From: a virus
Direction: 5' to 3' (one strand)
Virus record (IMG/VR): IMGVR_UViG_3300048872_000067
Coordinates: 1-41,710 of that record
DNA: 41,710 bases
A program made the translations under genes and the position numbers. The notes beneath the pieces were generated by a model, which was not told the DNA's origin, did no database searches, and worked only from the letters and a program-made list of their open reading frames with translations. Positions within the stretch are counted from its first letter, which is position 1. Each line of letters begins with the position of its first letter. Shown here in pieces: positions 6,849 to 13,576 of the stretch.

Positions 6849-7205
6849 TCAAATTGAGTCTGGAGGGGTCGGAATGAGCAATACTGTACCAAACGGTACA
6901 CGTAGGCAATGAATGCTGCGAGGTTCCATCGGCCCGCTGGCACTCTCTACACAAATTAAGGTTGAATCAGGCAACATAATGACGCTAAAACGTGATTCAT
7001 CAACGATGTAGCCGTCGCTCCCGTAATTTGTTTCCTGATACGGTAACACGGCATGGTTGTTAAGAAGCGCCCACGGGCCGAGTTCATCTCCTCGCCTGGA
7101 GCAACGCCAAGGCTCAGGAGAAGCGATTTTGGGAAAAGCGAGTACTAAGAGCATCCCTAAAAGAAAAGCGCTTATAGAGGCTATTAGGAGGTTTCGGAGA
7201 GTCAC
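6849..7205 (-). CDS. membrane-anchored or secreted hypothetical protein
   Basis: 118 residues with an N-terminal hydrophobic segment (about residues 5-27, LIASISAFLLGMLLVLAFP) preceded by a single Arg. It is a signal anchor or signal peptide. The rest is predicted outside the cytoplasm, with two cysteines (in WRCSRRG and HCLRVP, plus ICVES) that could form a disulfide. No family recognised. The ATG at 7205 overlaps the stop of the upstream gene (ATGA). The stop codon is contained in a TTGACC sequence that may be a promoter element for the helicase gene. It could act at the host envelope, but no specific role can be read. Confidence 0.72.
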   Translation of the reverse strand: MTLRNLLIASISAFLLGMLLVLAFPKIASPEPWRCSRRGDELGPWALLNNHAVLPYQETNYGSDGYIVDESRFSVIMLPDSTLICVESASGPMEPRSIHCLRVPFGTVLLIPTPPDSI

Positions 7206-7459
7206 GGTTCCCTTTCGGTTAAATTGTCAATAGCGGCTTGAATCTTAATTTGCATGATCGGGTCAGTCTCTTGCTCTAGTTCAATTTCCAGCCTAATACG
7301 TGTTTGTTCGGGGTCGTCTTCTCCTTCCAGCATCCCGGCACGGTTGTAGAGGTGTGCGGCACGCGCCATAAATTCTTGTTCGCGCTCCCAATTAGACTCT
7401 AGAGAGGCGCGGTCAAGCAGACGGTCAGCTTCTTTCCGTAAAATCTCAGGCAAGCCCAT
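7202..7459 (-). CDS. helical hypothetical protein
   Basis: 85 residues, strongly acidic and helical, with repeating EADRLLDRA, AAHLYNRAG and IRLEIELEQE stretches. The middle recalls a tetratricopeptide-like helix pair but is too short to call. The ATG at 7459 follows a weak AGGA-type site, and the stop overlaps the downstream start by four bases. No known family. It may be a small structural or regulatory adaptor. Confidence 0.68.
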   Translation of the reverse strand: MGLPEILRKEADRLLDRASLESNWEREQEFMARAAHLYNRAGMLEGEDDPEQTRIRLEIELEQETDPIMQIKIQAAIDNLTEREP

Positions 7460-7521
7460 ATTCGGACCATCCTATCATAATAGAGGTTTGGTGTAAAGGG
7501 AAATTAACAGTCGCGCTCTGT

Positions 7522-7686
7522 TTACGCGCTGCCCCCAATATCCAGAATTCGCTCAAGTAAGACGATGATTGATTCTACCTCTGCGGCTGTCTCAAAATCG
7601 TCAATCCTCAAGTGCGCATGTTGGGCGGCTTGGAGCGCCACGATTAACAATTCTGTAGTTTCAGCATCTAACAATGGGTATTCCAT
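7522..7686 (-). CDS. small acidic hypothetical protein
   Basis: 54 residues from the ATG at 7686, which has GGAGG six bases upstream. The longer in-frame start at 7749 would overlap the previous gene by more than 60 nt and has no such site. The product (MEYPLLDAETTELLIVAL...) is helical and acidic, with a Leu/Ile-rich C-terminal half (VESIIVLLERILDI). No family recognised. A 62-nt spacer without a clear terminator separates it from the next gene. Confidence 0.7.
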   Translation of the reverse strand: MEYPLLDAETTELLIVALQAAQHAHLRIDDFETAAEVESIIVLLERILDIGGSA

Positions 7687-7687
7687 T

Positions 7688-7909
7688 TTAAACCTCCAGG
7701 GTAAAACGTCTAATCCACATCTCATCATTCGCAGATAGCTCCCGCCCATCTTGCATTGCTTTCATCCATCTTTCTGTCCCTGGAGCGCAGTAGGAATGCC
7801 GGAACAATCCTCCCCCCACATCAACGGGCCGATTAAGTGAACGTAATGCGGCTAATTCTTCTCGTAAGGTGTGCTCAGTAATGTCTTTTATGCAAACATA
7901 ACAGATCAT
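7688..7909 (-). CDS. small putative zinc-binding protein
   Basis: 73 residues from the ATG at 7909 (GGAG nine bases upstream). Other in-frame starts at 7924 and 7951 are possible but overlap the upstream gene. The sequence begins MICYVCIKDI and later has FRHSYCAPGTERW, so Cys3, Cys6 and a His/Cys pair about 40 residues on could form a treble-clef or zinc-finger site. Small phage proteins with a CxxC...RHxxC layout are common and uncharacterised. A nucleic-acid-binding or host-modulating role is possible. Confidence 0.7.
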   Translation of the reverse strand: MICYVCIKDITEHTLREELAALRSLNRPVDVGGGLFRHSYCAPGTERWMKAMQDGRELSANDEMWIRRFTLEV

Positions 7910-7913
7910 GTTT

Positions 7914-8099
7914 TTATTCTCCATTCTGTTCTTGATCAAGTAAATCTGCAATCGCCTCTATCTCTCTTGCTCCCCATCCTATTGGTCCTGATTCTTCCGT
8001 TCCGTCTCTATATGCACACCAATCAAACAAACGGCATGGGATAGGCGGGAGGATCAAGCTAATGCGAATGTCCCCAAGCCTAACGGCTGGCTCTGCCAT
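7914..8099 (-). CDS. conserved-looking small phage protein
   Basis: 61 residues with the pattern GDIRISLILPPIPCRLFDWCAY, then ...GWGAREIEAIADLLDQ. I recognise this layout (beta hairpin, PPIP turn, F-D-W, then a glycine-rich turn and an EAIADLL helix) from small uncharacterised proteins in many phages and prophages, but no function is known to me. The ATG at 8099 has AAGGGG nine bases upstream, inside the end of the 30-codon gene. Probably a compact alpha/beta domain. Confidence 0.72.
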   Translation of the reverse strand: MAEPAVRLGDIRISLILPPIPCRLFDWCAYRDGTEESGPIGWGAREIEAIADLLDQEQNGE

Positions 8100-8106
8100 G
8101 TGAAGA

Positions 8107-8199
8107 TCACCCCTTTCGGTTGCCGATAGTTCTACCGTGAGATTCGCCTACGATGCCGCCCGCGTTCGCCTTGAAAAATTGATAGGCTTGACGGTCCAC
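8107..8199 (-). CDS. 30-residue hypothetical protein, possibly truncated
   Basis: Short frame from a GTG at 8199 with a perfect GGAGG seven bases upstream; the GGAGG forms part of the last codons of the preceding gene. The product runs MDRQAYQFFKANAGGIVGES and ends GRTIGNRKG. It looks like the N-terminus of a longer phage protein type, so it may be a decayed remnant rather than a complete gene. It fills the only spacer between its two neighbours. Confidence 0.5.
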   Translation of the reverse strand: MDRQAYQFFKANAGGIVGESHGRTIGNRKG

Positions 8200-8201
8200 G
8201 G

Positions 8202-9161
8202 TTATACCTCCGCGTTGATGGTGGCGGCAAACGCTTCGATTTCCGCCCATTGGATTAGGTGGCATCCCGCCGTAACGTCACCATTGGCGGAAATGTGGTT
8301 GACTAGGAACTCTCCCACATGGAGCGGGTGCCCGTTTGGCTCCCATGCCGTGCCGGTATTGTGGCAGTGTGCCGCGCGTTTCATGGCAATGAGCGCGTGT
8401 GCAAGCGGGACGGTTACGCCTTGGGACGTTTCGACAGTCTCCCAGCGTAGGCGAAGCATCGCCGAGCCTTGCGCGGTTCGCATTTCATGATATCCCAAGC
8501 TCACAAGGGCATTGCCGGCACGCCATTGTGTGATACGTTCGGCCGATTCGAGCCGGGCAATGCGTTGCTTTTCCTGCTCGCGTCGCACGCGTGCCCGCTC
8601 GCGTTTCGCTTCCGCTTCCGGGGTACTCAATCGCGCGTTACGCTCCTCGCGGTACGCTTCGATTGTGGAAGCATCCCCCGCGCGGTAAAAGGAGCATTCG
8701 AGCCCGAACGCATCCGCGTACCCTTCCGCTTGCGCTGCATCCCATGCGAGCGCGTCATAAATGGACGTGTAAGGCTCCGAGCGCATCCGCTTGAGCCTAC
8801 CCTTTTGCGTTTTGTATTGCTCCACAAGGTACGCAAGATTGCGCGCGTGATCGGGCTCCGGGCTGGTATCCCCGTAGTGCCGGCCGGCATTGACGCCAAG
8901 GCTAGGCACGCGGTACGTGTCACCATTACCGTGAAATGCGCGGCTTGCACCCGATACATGCCCGCTCGTGGTGACGCTGTACCCTTCGGCCGTGATCAAA
9001 GCAACGCGGTTGCCTTTGGTATCCCGCACGATGCGGGCAACCGGGGTAGAGTAGGAATAAAACACGTCCCGTTCAAAGTGTGTGCTCCCGCTCCGGCCGT
9101 GTTCCTGTGACCCTTGCGCCCAAACGTGCGCGCACATGTGATTTGTGAATACGGTTCGCAT
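8202..9161 (-). CDS. large hypothetical phage protein in GC-rich patch
   Basis: 319 residues with a good start (GGAGGAGCACC before the ATG at 9161). The N-terminus NHMCAHVWAQGSQEHGRS, followed by FYSYSTPVARIV, matches a type of uncharacterised protein found in many phages that begins with an H-x3-H-x-W-like stretch and a Y-S-Y motif. Residues about 185-215 are an Arg/Glu-rich coiled coil (EAKRERARVRREQEKQRI). The C-terminal half contains His/Cys residues but no catalytic signature I know. Base composition is clearly richer in G+C than the neighbouring genes, which suggests recent acquisition. Function unknown. Confidence 0.78.
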   Translation of the reverse strand: MRTVFTNHMCAHVWAQGSQEHGRSGSTHFERDVFYSYSTPVARIVRDTKGNRVALITAEGYSVTTSGHVSGASRAFHGNGDTYRVPSLGVNAGRHYGDTSPEPDHARNLAYLVEQYKTQKGRLKRMRSEPYTSIYDALAWDAAQAEGYADAFGLECSFYRAGDASTIEAYREERNARLSTPEAEAKRERARVRREQEKQRIARLESAERITQWRAGNALVSLGYHEMRTAQGSAMLRLRWETVETSQGVTVPLAHALIAMKRAAHCHNTGTAWEPNGHPLHVGEFLVNHISANGDVTAGCHLIQWAEIEAFAATINAEV

Positions 9162-9175
9162 GGTGCTCCTCCACG

Positions 9176-9433
9176 TTAGGTTAGATCGGTCAAAGCGTTG
9201 ACCGCGTGCGCTCCACCACCATTGTTTATAAAATTTTGCGTCTTCGCTTCATATTCGGCCAGTGAATAGAGCGTGAAGCGTTCCGCGCGGTTCCTGTCTT
9301 CGGTCCATTCCTTCGATTCGATGATGCCCGCACGCACGATGCTAAAGTATCGCGTGCGGCCGTAGGCTTGGCGTACCACAATCCATCGGTCCATTGTACT
9401 ACCTCCCGGTTCGCAGCGGGTTCCGGGCTTCAT
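9176..9433 (-). CDS. hypothetical protein with two tandem start sites
   Basis: Two in-frame ATGs, at 9433 and 9394, are each preceded by an almost identical ribosome site (GGAGGTAG-G/T-ACAATG). The first overlaps the upstream stop (ATGA), so I give 85 residues, but the conserved-looking part begins at the second (MDRWIVVRQAYGRTRYFSIV), which would give 72. The protein resembles a small beta-rich domain followed by an EAERFTLYSLAEYEAKTQNF-like helix. No family recognised. It lies in the GC-rich patch. Confidence 0.68.
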   Translation of the reverse strand: MKPGTRCEPGGSTMDRWIVVRQAYGRTRYFSIVRAGIIESKEWTEDRNRAERFTLYSLAEYEAKTQNFINNGGGAHAVNALTDLT

Positions 9434-9645
9434 TGTCCTACCTCCGGCGCGCAATGCGGCCAGTTATCGCGGATATCTTCGGCTATGATGCGCTCAAGGT
9501 CGTAGTTTAACTCAATTGGCGTGGTGCTGTCAATCAATCGCTGCGTGAAATCTTCCAGACTTTCTCCAATTCGGTTTCCGTAGCCGTTCGGATCGATGCC
9601 AGAGGATACGAGACTTGCCGTGATTTGTTCTATCGTGCGTGTCAT
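9430..9645 (-). CDS. small hypothetical protein
   Basis: 71 residues with GGAGG upstream of the ATG at 9645 and an ATGA overlap with the next gene. The sequence is helical and acidic (IEQITASLVSSG, EDFTQRLIDS, YDLERIIAEDIRDNW) and has no cysteines except near the C-terminus. No known motif. It is one of a run of short, closely spaced genes near the start of the left arm, a usual place for host-takeover genes, although nothing in the sequence shows that role. Confidence 0.68.
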   Translation of the reverse strand: MTRTIEQITASLVSSGIDPNGYGNRIGESLEDFTQRLIDSTTPIELNYDLERIIAEDIRDNWPHCAPEVGQ

Positions 9646-9670
9646 TTAAACCTCCACTATGTAATTTTTC

Positions 9671-9946
9671 TTACCGAGCGCCATCATCATGTACTGAGTT
9701 ATAGCATGGTATGTGCCAATCTTCAATCAATGAGTTAGCGTTCATCAATGGGCCGATTGAGTCATTTTGCCCGTGCATGTGGTGCAATTCGCTGTCGTTT
9801 GGGCGGAAATTATGACTTTGTAAGTGCTTTGTTTTCCAATCACTTACGCGCTTTCCTTCATACTCTGCCCGGACATTCGCGCATGCACCGCAAAGGAGTG
9901 TGCTAGGGTGCTGGATGGAGCAAGGCTCGGCCCGATGAGCGCACAT
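9671..9946 (-). CDS. hypothetical protein with possible zinc site
   Basis: 91 residues starting at the ATG at 9946; no better in-frame start exists before an upstream TAA, and the ribosome site is weak. Cys9, His13, Cys19 and Cys22 (EPCSIQHP ... LCGACANV) could bind zinc. The remainder is His/Asn-rich with no recognised fold. It is the first gene of the leftward arm, next to the divergent control region, so it may be expressed early. Coding status is less certain than for its neighbours because the start signal is poor. Confidence 0.58.
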   Translation of the reverse strand: MCAHRAEPCSIQHPSTLLCGACANVRAEYEGKRVSDWKTKHLQSHNFRPNDSELHHMHGQNDSIGPLMNANSLIEDWHIPCYNSVHDDGAR

Positions 9947-10156
9947 GGAAAACCACGCGGCATTAAGGGCCTTGGGCTTATGCTGATACGAGGGCGGGGC
10001 TCTAGTATTGTTCTCTTACCTTGTGGTTTCTTTAGGCTATGACGTTCATACCTTAGTACTTGAGGCTAGGGGGGAACCCCCGAAGCTGAAAGCTGAGAAG
10101 AAAGGGTCCCTAGTCGCTTGGGAATTCACAATATAAAACTGGTGGCACAAGGCTAA
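9947..10156. promoter_or_regulatory. divergent intergenic region
   Basis: About 210 bases separate the first leftward gene from the first rightward gene, so promoters for both arms probably lie here. A TATAAA-like box occurs near 10132-10137 on the plus strand, but no good -35 box stands 16-18 bases upstream. No TTGACA is present on either strand. A G/C hairpin sits at 10069-10081 and short AAGCTGA/AAGCTGA repeats follow it (about 10083-10097). Confidence 0.5.
10069..10081. promoter_or_regulatory. compact G/C hairpin in divergent region
   Basis: GGGGG (10069-10073) can pair with CCCCC (10077-10081) around a GAA triloop, or four pairs can close a GGAA tetraloop. No T-run follows on either strand, so it is not a standard terminator. 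It could insulate or regulate the divergent transcripts. Confidence 0.45.
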
Positions 10157-10870
10157 ATGCCCATTCGCAAGAAAAGTTCCCGAGTCCCACCAATGCAGAT
10201 GGCCAAAGAATACTTACAAGCCTACCCGTCTGCTACGAACGAACAAGTTGTCCAGGCCCTCAATATCTCCGTGCGAACCGTGACAAATGCCCGGGCGGCT
10301 TTAATCCAAATGGGCCTCCTTCCGCGTTCATACTTTGACCGAAAGAATATGGTTGGTCCAGTGGTCGCGCCAATACAAGCATCTACCACTGATCCCATCA
10401 CAATTGAAGGCATCGTTGAGTTAGGCAAAGCTCTGGAGACAGTTCAGATTGGCCGGGGGATGTCTCCTGTCGAAATGCGCGAGCGACTTTCAAACATTGC
10501 CCGGCGCGCGGCAGTCGAAGGTGCGGGTTCTCTGGAAATCGCGGCAATTCAGGCAATCGCCAAGTTAGATTCCCAGAGTGGAGAGCGAGATAAACTAGGG
10601 CCAGGAGTGCCCCTCTCACGGGCCGATAAAGTCTCTAGGCTTAGTATTCTTATGAAAATTTGCGGGCAAAGTATTACTATCGAATCTCTTATTAATACTT
10701 TCGGAAAGGAAGTAAATGGGCAGTCAACTCAGGAAGATCACTCGCAGCCAGCAGAAGCAGTCATTGAAGAAAATGGGCCTGGGTTCAGTGAACGCTCAAG
10801 TTCAGTTTGTGAAAATGCTATACGAGAAGAGCCAGTCGAAACTTCAGGAAGTTCTGGCGGCGGAAGCTGA
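10157..10870 (+). CDS. terminase small subunit (putative)
   Basis: 237 residues. The N-terminal 60 form a helix-turn-helix (YPSATNEQVVQALNISVRTV with recognition-helix residues TNARAALIQMG), as expected for the DNA-binding part of a small terminase. Residues 95-150 (VELGKALETV ... MSPVEMRERLSNIARRAAVEG) are helical and could be the oligomerisation core. It lies at the head of the late operon, four small genes upstream of the large subunit. The C-terminal 50 residues are low in complexity and are overlapped by the next gene over 155 nt, so the true end may be earlier. An alternative is a general HTH regulator. Confidence 0.72.
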   Translation: MPIRKKSSRVPPMQMAKEYLQAYPSATNEQVVQALNISVRTVTNARAALIQMGLLPRSYFDRKNMVGPVVAPIQASTTDPITIEGIVELGKALETVQIGRGMSPVEMRERLSNIARRAAVEGAGSLEIAAIQAIAKLDSQSGERDKLGPGVPLSRADKVSRLSILMKICGQSITIESLINTFGKEVNGQSTQEDHSQPAEAVIEENGPGFSERSSSVCENAIREEPVETSGSSGGGS

Positions 10871-10934
10871 ACAAGCTAGAAAGGAAGCCAATGCCCGTGC
10901 GGAAGCTGAAGTTCCGACCTCCCAAGGTTCTTGA
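10716..10934 (+). CDS. basic coiled-coil small protein overlapping the terminase gene
   Basis: 72 residues starting at an ATG preceded by AAAGGAAG and directly by a TAA in its own frame. The protein begins MGSQLRKITRSQQKQSLKK and continues as a regular helix (LYEKSQSKLQEVLAAEAEQARKEA), which looks like genuine coding sequence. It overlaps the preceding gene by 155 nt and the following gene by 44 nt, in different frames. Small basic proteins of this kind often stand beside small terminase genes in phages. Their role is unknown to me. The overlap is unusual and is discussed as a finding. Confidence 0.7.
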   Translation: MGSQLRKITRSQQKQSLKKMGLGSVNAQVQFVKMLYEKSQSKLQEVLAAEAEQARKEANARAEAEVPTSQGS

Positions 10935-11232
10935 CCCACCTCTTCTCGTCGAAATTGAATGGATTGATGCTCAAAGTGAGATTGACTACGAAGGACTTGC
11001 AGCAAAAGCGGGTGGATTGGTCCTGTTGCCTACCGCTGGGTATCATGTTCGAACTGGGACACACCCTGAGCATGGCCCATTCATTGTTATTGCCCGTGAG
11101 TGGTTCCTCGACGAGGAAGGAAAAGTTTATACCCGTGATACAACGACTATCCCGACAGGATGGATCAGAAAGTGGAGTGTAATGAATCATAAGACCCAAG
11201 TTTGGCCTCATATTGAAGAGTCAAAAGGATGA
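10891..11232 (+). CDS. hypothetical protein in packaging region
   Basis: 113 residues; the ATG at 10891 has AAAGGA six bases upstream. The sequence is beta-rich (LVEIEWIDAQSEIDYEGLA, GLVLLPTAGYHVRTG, PFIVIAREWFLDEEGKVY) and ends with several tryptophans. It resembles a small single-domain beta protein. No family recognised. The stop overlaps the next ATG by four bases, so it belongs to the terminase operon. A virion or packaging accessory role is only suggested by position. Confidence 0.72.
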   Translation: MPVRKLKFRPPKVLDPPLLVEIEWIDAQSEIDYEGLAAKAGGLVLLPTAGYHVRTGTHPEHGPFIVIAREWFLDEEGKVYTRDTTTIPTGWIRKWSVMNHKTQVWPHIEESKG

Positions 11233-11510
11233 TTAGTGTGTCCACCCCTACGATTTTTGTCCACGTCTTTCCAAAAAAGGAAGAAGATGGCGTGGCAAAG
11301 TTGCATATTGTGGATAATGGGGCAGATTGCCACTGCGAGCCGATTTGTGAAGTTAGATTTGACCCAGAAAGACCAAAAATTCCTATTATGATTGTCATTC
11401 ATCGCCAGGATTTGATCGGTGTTGCTATTTTAGGTCATCTTCCTCCTTCATCTAGGAAAAGTACGAAAGACACTACCCCACCGCCCGACTTTGGGCCAGG
11501 ATTAGTCTAA
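11229..11510 (+). CDS. hypothetical protein in packaging region
   Basis: 93 residues with ATGA overlap upstream and TAATG overlap downstream. The core alternates beta stretches (TIFVHVFPKK, AKLHIVDNG, KIPIMIVIHR) and has three cysteines close together (DCHCEPICEV) that might bind a metal. The tail is Pro-rich. No known family. Coding is well supported by the tight junctions on both sides. Confidence 0.7.
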   Translation: MISVSTPTIFVHVFPKKEEDGVAKLHIVDNGADCHCEPICEVRFDPERPKIPIMIVIHRQDLIGVAILGHLPPSSRKSTKDTTPPPDFGPGLV

Positions 11511-11650
11511 TGCCATTGAATAAGAGTAAGACAAAAGAAGCATTTTCGCAGAATGTCAAGACTGAAATGGCTGCTGGCAAACCACAGAAGCAAGCTGCAG
11601 CTATTGCCTATTCCGTCCAACGAGGCGGTAAGAAAAGGAAAGGTAAGTGA
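11510..11650 (+). CDS. 46-residue basic phage protein (conserved-looking)
   Basis: Short frame starting at the ATG that overlaps the upstream stop (TAATG). The product begins MPLNKSKTKEAFSQNVKTEM, continues through AAGKPQKQAAAIAYSVQR and ends in a Lys-rich tail. I recognise this type (NKS...AF..NV.TE..AGKP.KQA.AIAYS) as a very common small protein near terminase and portal genes of podoviruses. Its function is not known. Strong basic charge suggests DNA binding. Confidence 0.85.
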   Translation: MPLNKSKTKEAFSQNVKTEMAAGKPQKQAAAIAYSVQRGGKKRKGK

Positions 11651-11651
11651 T

Positions 11652-11819
11652 ATGGCCGGAAAGAAAGCACATCCAGGATTTAAAGCAATTCAGGCAAAGA
11701 TTCAAGGAGAAGGGTATTCCAAGGCCGCAGCAGGGGCCATCCTTGCTAATTCTTCAAGAAAAGCAAGCCCCGCCGCGAAGAAGGCCAACCCCCATCTTGG
11801 CAAAGTTAAAGGCAAGTGA
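11652..11819 (+). CDS. 55-residue basic phage protein (conserved-looking)
   Basis: Starts at the ATG at 11652, two bases after the previous stop, with GGTAAGTG as a modest ribosome site; a longer upstream start would overlap the previous gene by nearly 100 nt. The sequence GFKAIQAKIQGEGYSKAAAGAI followed by LANSSRKASPAAKKANP is typical of a widespread small phage protein family, sometimes found in tandem with the preceding gene. It is Lys/Ala-rich and probably binds nucleic acid. Its TGA overlaps the GTG start of the large terminase gene. Confidence 0.83.
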   Translation: MAGKKAHPGFKAIQAKIQGEGYSKAAAGAILANSSRKASPAAKKANPHLGKVKGK

Positions 11820-13576
11820 GTGTCTGGGACCTTGATGCAGAGCGTGAGCTTCTTGCTGATGCTTGTGTACCTGGTCGTAATGAACATGCCCTTTGGAATT
11901 TCGTTCTCTACGCTGCGGGTTGGCATTTTCGCTGTACTGAAGATGGGCAACTCAACTGGATCACAGAGCGTGTCCACCAACCCTGGCTCGATTGGGTCCA
12001 AGAAAAGGTCATGGATTGGAAAACCGAGCGACGAAAGGGAAAAGCAGAACGACACCAACTTATCATCTGTGTACCGAGAGGGTTTGGGAAATCAAACATC
12101 ATTACTAAAATCCTCCCCTTATGGTGCATGTTGGATGAACCAAACATCTCGACCTATATTGGGTCAGAAACTCATCCAAAAGCTAAGGCATTTCTATCGC
12201 CCATGAAGTCTCTGCTCAATGGGACCGATCCATATTCACTTTTCTCCTGGCTCTATGGTAATTGGTATAACCCAGATCGCTCTTGGAATCTTGAGGAAGT
12301 CGTAACAGCATACCGAACCTCTACTGGCATTAGTGAACCTTCAATCGGCACGTTTGGTGTTGAGACAGGCATCACCAGTAAGCACCCCCTATTGATGATC
12401 TATGACGATCCGGTATCGGATGAAAAGATGATCGATGGGGGTAACTGGAATATGAAAGCTCTAGAGTCACTAGATTCAATTTATCCAGCACTCCGACCTG
12501 ATTCAATGTTTATCCTAATTGGGACACGCTATCGTGATGATGACCCCATCGGGACGAGTATTAGAACTGAAGGTGTGGCCGATTGGGTCGGTCATCCTTC
12601 CCCAGAAAAATATAAACCTGGAATTTGGCATGTTTACTTTCTCCAAGCCAGAGATAAGGTCAATATTGAGAATTACCCAAAAGGTGAACCCATCTTGCCG
12701 GAATCTGGATGGAATAATGAAGCTCTTCTTCGTTCGGAGCGCCGAAATGCACAGAAGTATAGTTCCCAGATGATGAATGATCCATTCGTTGGCGATCATA
12801 TGGAAATCACCCGCGCTCAGATTGAGAATTTGCTCATCAAGCGGGCCGATCTTCCTTCTATAGAATATGCCACACTCCATGTTGACACGGCTTTCAAATT
12901 TGATGAAAGACGTGAACGAGGTGATCGTAACGCTATTGTGGTGTGGCTGCATGATCTTCGCCCTACTGGCGTTGTGTTTCTTGATCGTGTGTTGTGCTCC
13001 GAGAAATGGAGCGGAGAAGAGTTTGACTCACAATTAATTCGAGTACTTTATGACTTAAGAAGGCGAGGAATTCGTATTCGGGGACTCACTGACGAGGTTG
13101 AACAGGGTGGAAAGCGAGGGGTTTACCGCCAGCATCTTGAACAACTCATCGGAGGGGCCGGTCTTCGTCCATTTGACATTTACCAATTTAATCGTTCAGG
13201 TTCTCGAAAAGTTATCAGAATCCGAGAAGCTGCATCTTATTGGTTAGATGGTTTTGTACGTCTTGTCGATGATGCTGAAAATCTTGAACTCCTAATCGAT
13301 GAAATGCTCAAAATTGGCCGTTCACAATTTGATGATATCTCTGATGCTGCTTCTGATGTCTTTCGACCTGAAATTTGGCGTGGACGGCAAAATATTGGAG
13401 TAGACGAGCAGCCTATTTTACCTATGCAACCTGGGGATGATATTCTTAAGGGCAATCAATTCGCAAATGATATAAACCGTCTCGGGCGGGACCTTTTTCC
13501 TGAACATTATGGGCCTCTAGACAACGAGCAATCAGAACCCCAACCTGAAAGCGAGTATGAACGCTTCCAAGGATGA
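11816..13576 (+). CDS. terL: terminase large subunit
   Basis: 586 residues with GTG start overlapping the previous stop (GTGA). The ATPase domain has Walker A VPRGFGKS (86-93) and Walker B LLMIYDD (192-198). The C-terminal RNase H-like nuclease shows HVDTAF (Asp near 357), then a second acidic region (LTDEVEQGGKRG), and a terminal DDISDAASD motif that supplies the last metal-binding acids. It is the motor that packages DNA into the procapsid through the portal and cuts the DNA to length. Family length is normal. The closest recognisable type is that of T7-like and other podoviruses, but the packaging mode cannot be deduced here. Confidence 0.95.
   Translation: MSVWDLDAERELLADACVPGRNEHALWNFVLYAAGWHFRCTEDGQLNWITERVHQPWLDWVQEKVMDWKTERRKGKAERHQLIICVPRGFGKSNIITKILPLWCMLDEPNISTYIGSETHPKAKAFLSPMKSLLNGTDPYSLFSWLYGNWYNPDRSWNLEEVVTAYRTSTGISEPSIGTFGVETGITSKHPLLMIYDDPVSDEKMIDGGNWNMKALESLDSIYPALRPDSMFILIGTRYRDDDPIGTSIRTEGVADWVGHPSPEKYKPGIWHVYFLQARDKVNIENYPKGEPILPESGWNNEALLRSERRNAQKYSSQMMNDPFVGDHMEITRAQIENLLIKRADLPSIEYATLHVDTAFKFDERRERGDRNAIVVWLHDLRPTGVVFLDRVLCSEKWSGEEFDSQLIRVLYDLRRRGIRIRGLTDEVEQGGKRGVYRQHLEQLIGGAGLRPFDIYQFNRSGSRKVIRIREAASYWLDGFVRLVDDAENLELLIDEMLKIGRSQFDDISDAASDVFRPEIWRGRQNIGVDEQPILPMQPGDDILKGNQFANDINRLGRDLFPEHYGPLDNEQSEPQPESEYERFQG

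Noticed and set aside
7469-7497. Possible promoter TTTACA-N17-TAGGAT before the gene at 7202-7459
   Set aside because: The start of transcription would fall at or past the ribosome site, leaving almost no leader. The boxes are also weak, so I did not list it.
8137-9110. Long plus-strand open frames (8137-8490, 8469-9110) opposite the gene at 8202-9161
   Set aside because: They have no ribosome sites or recognisable protein sequence. They are open because the minus-strand gene is GC-rich and its codons create few stops in other frames.
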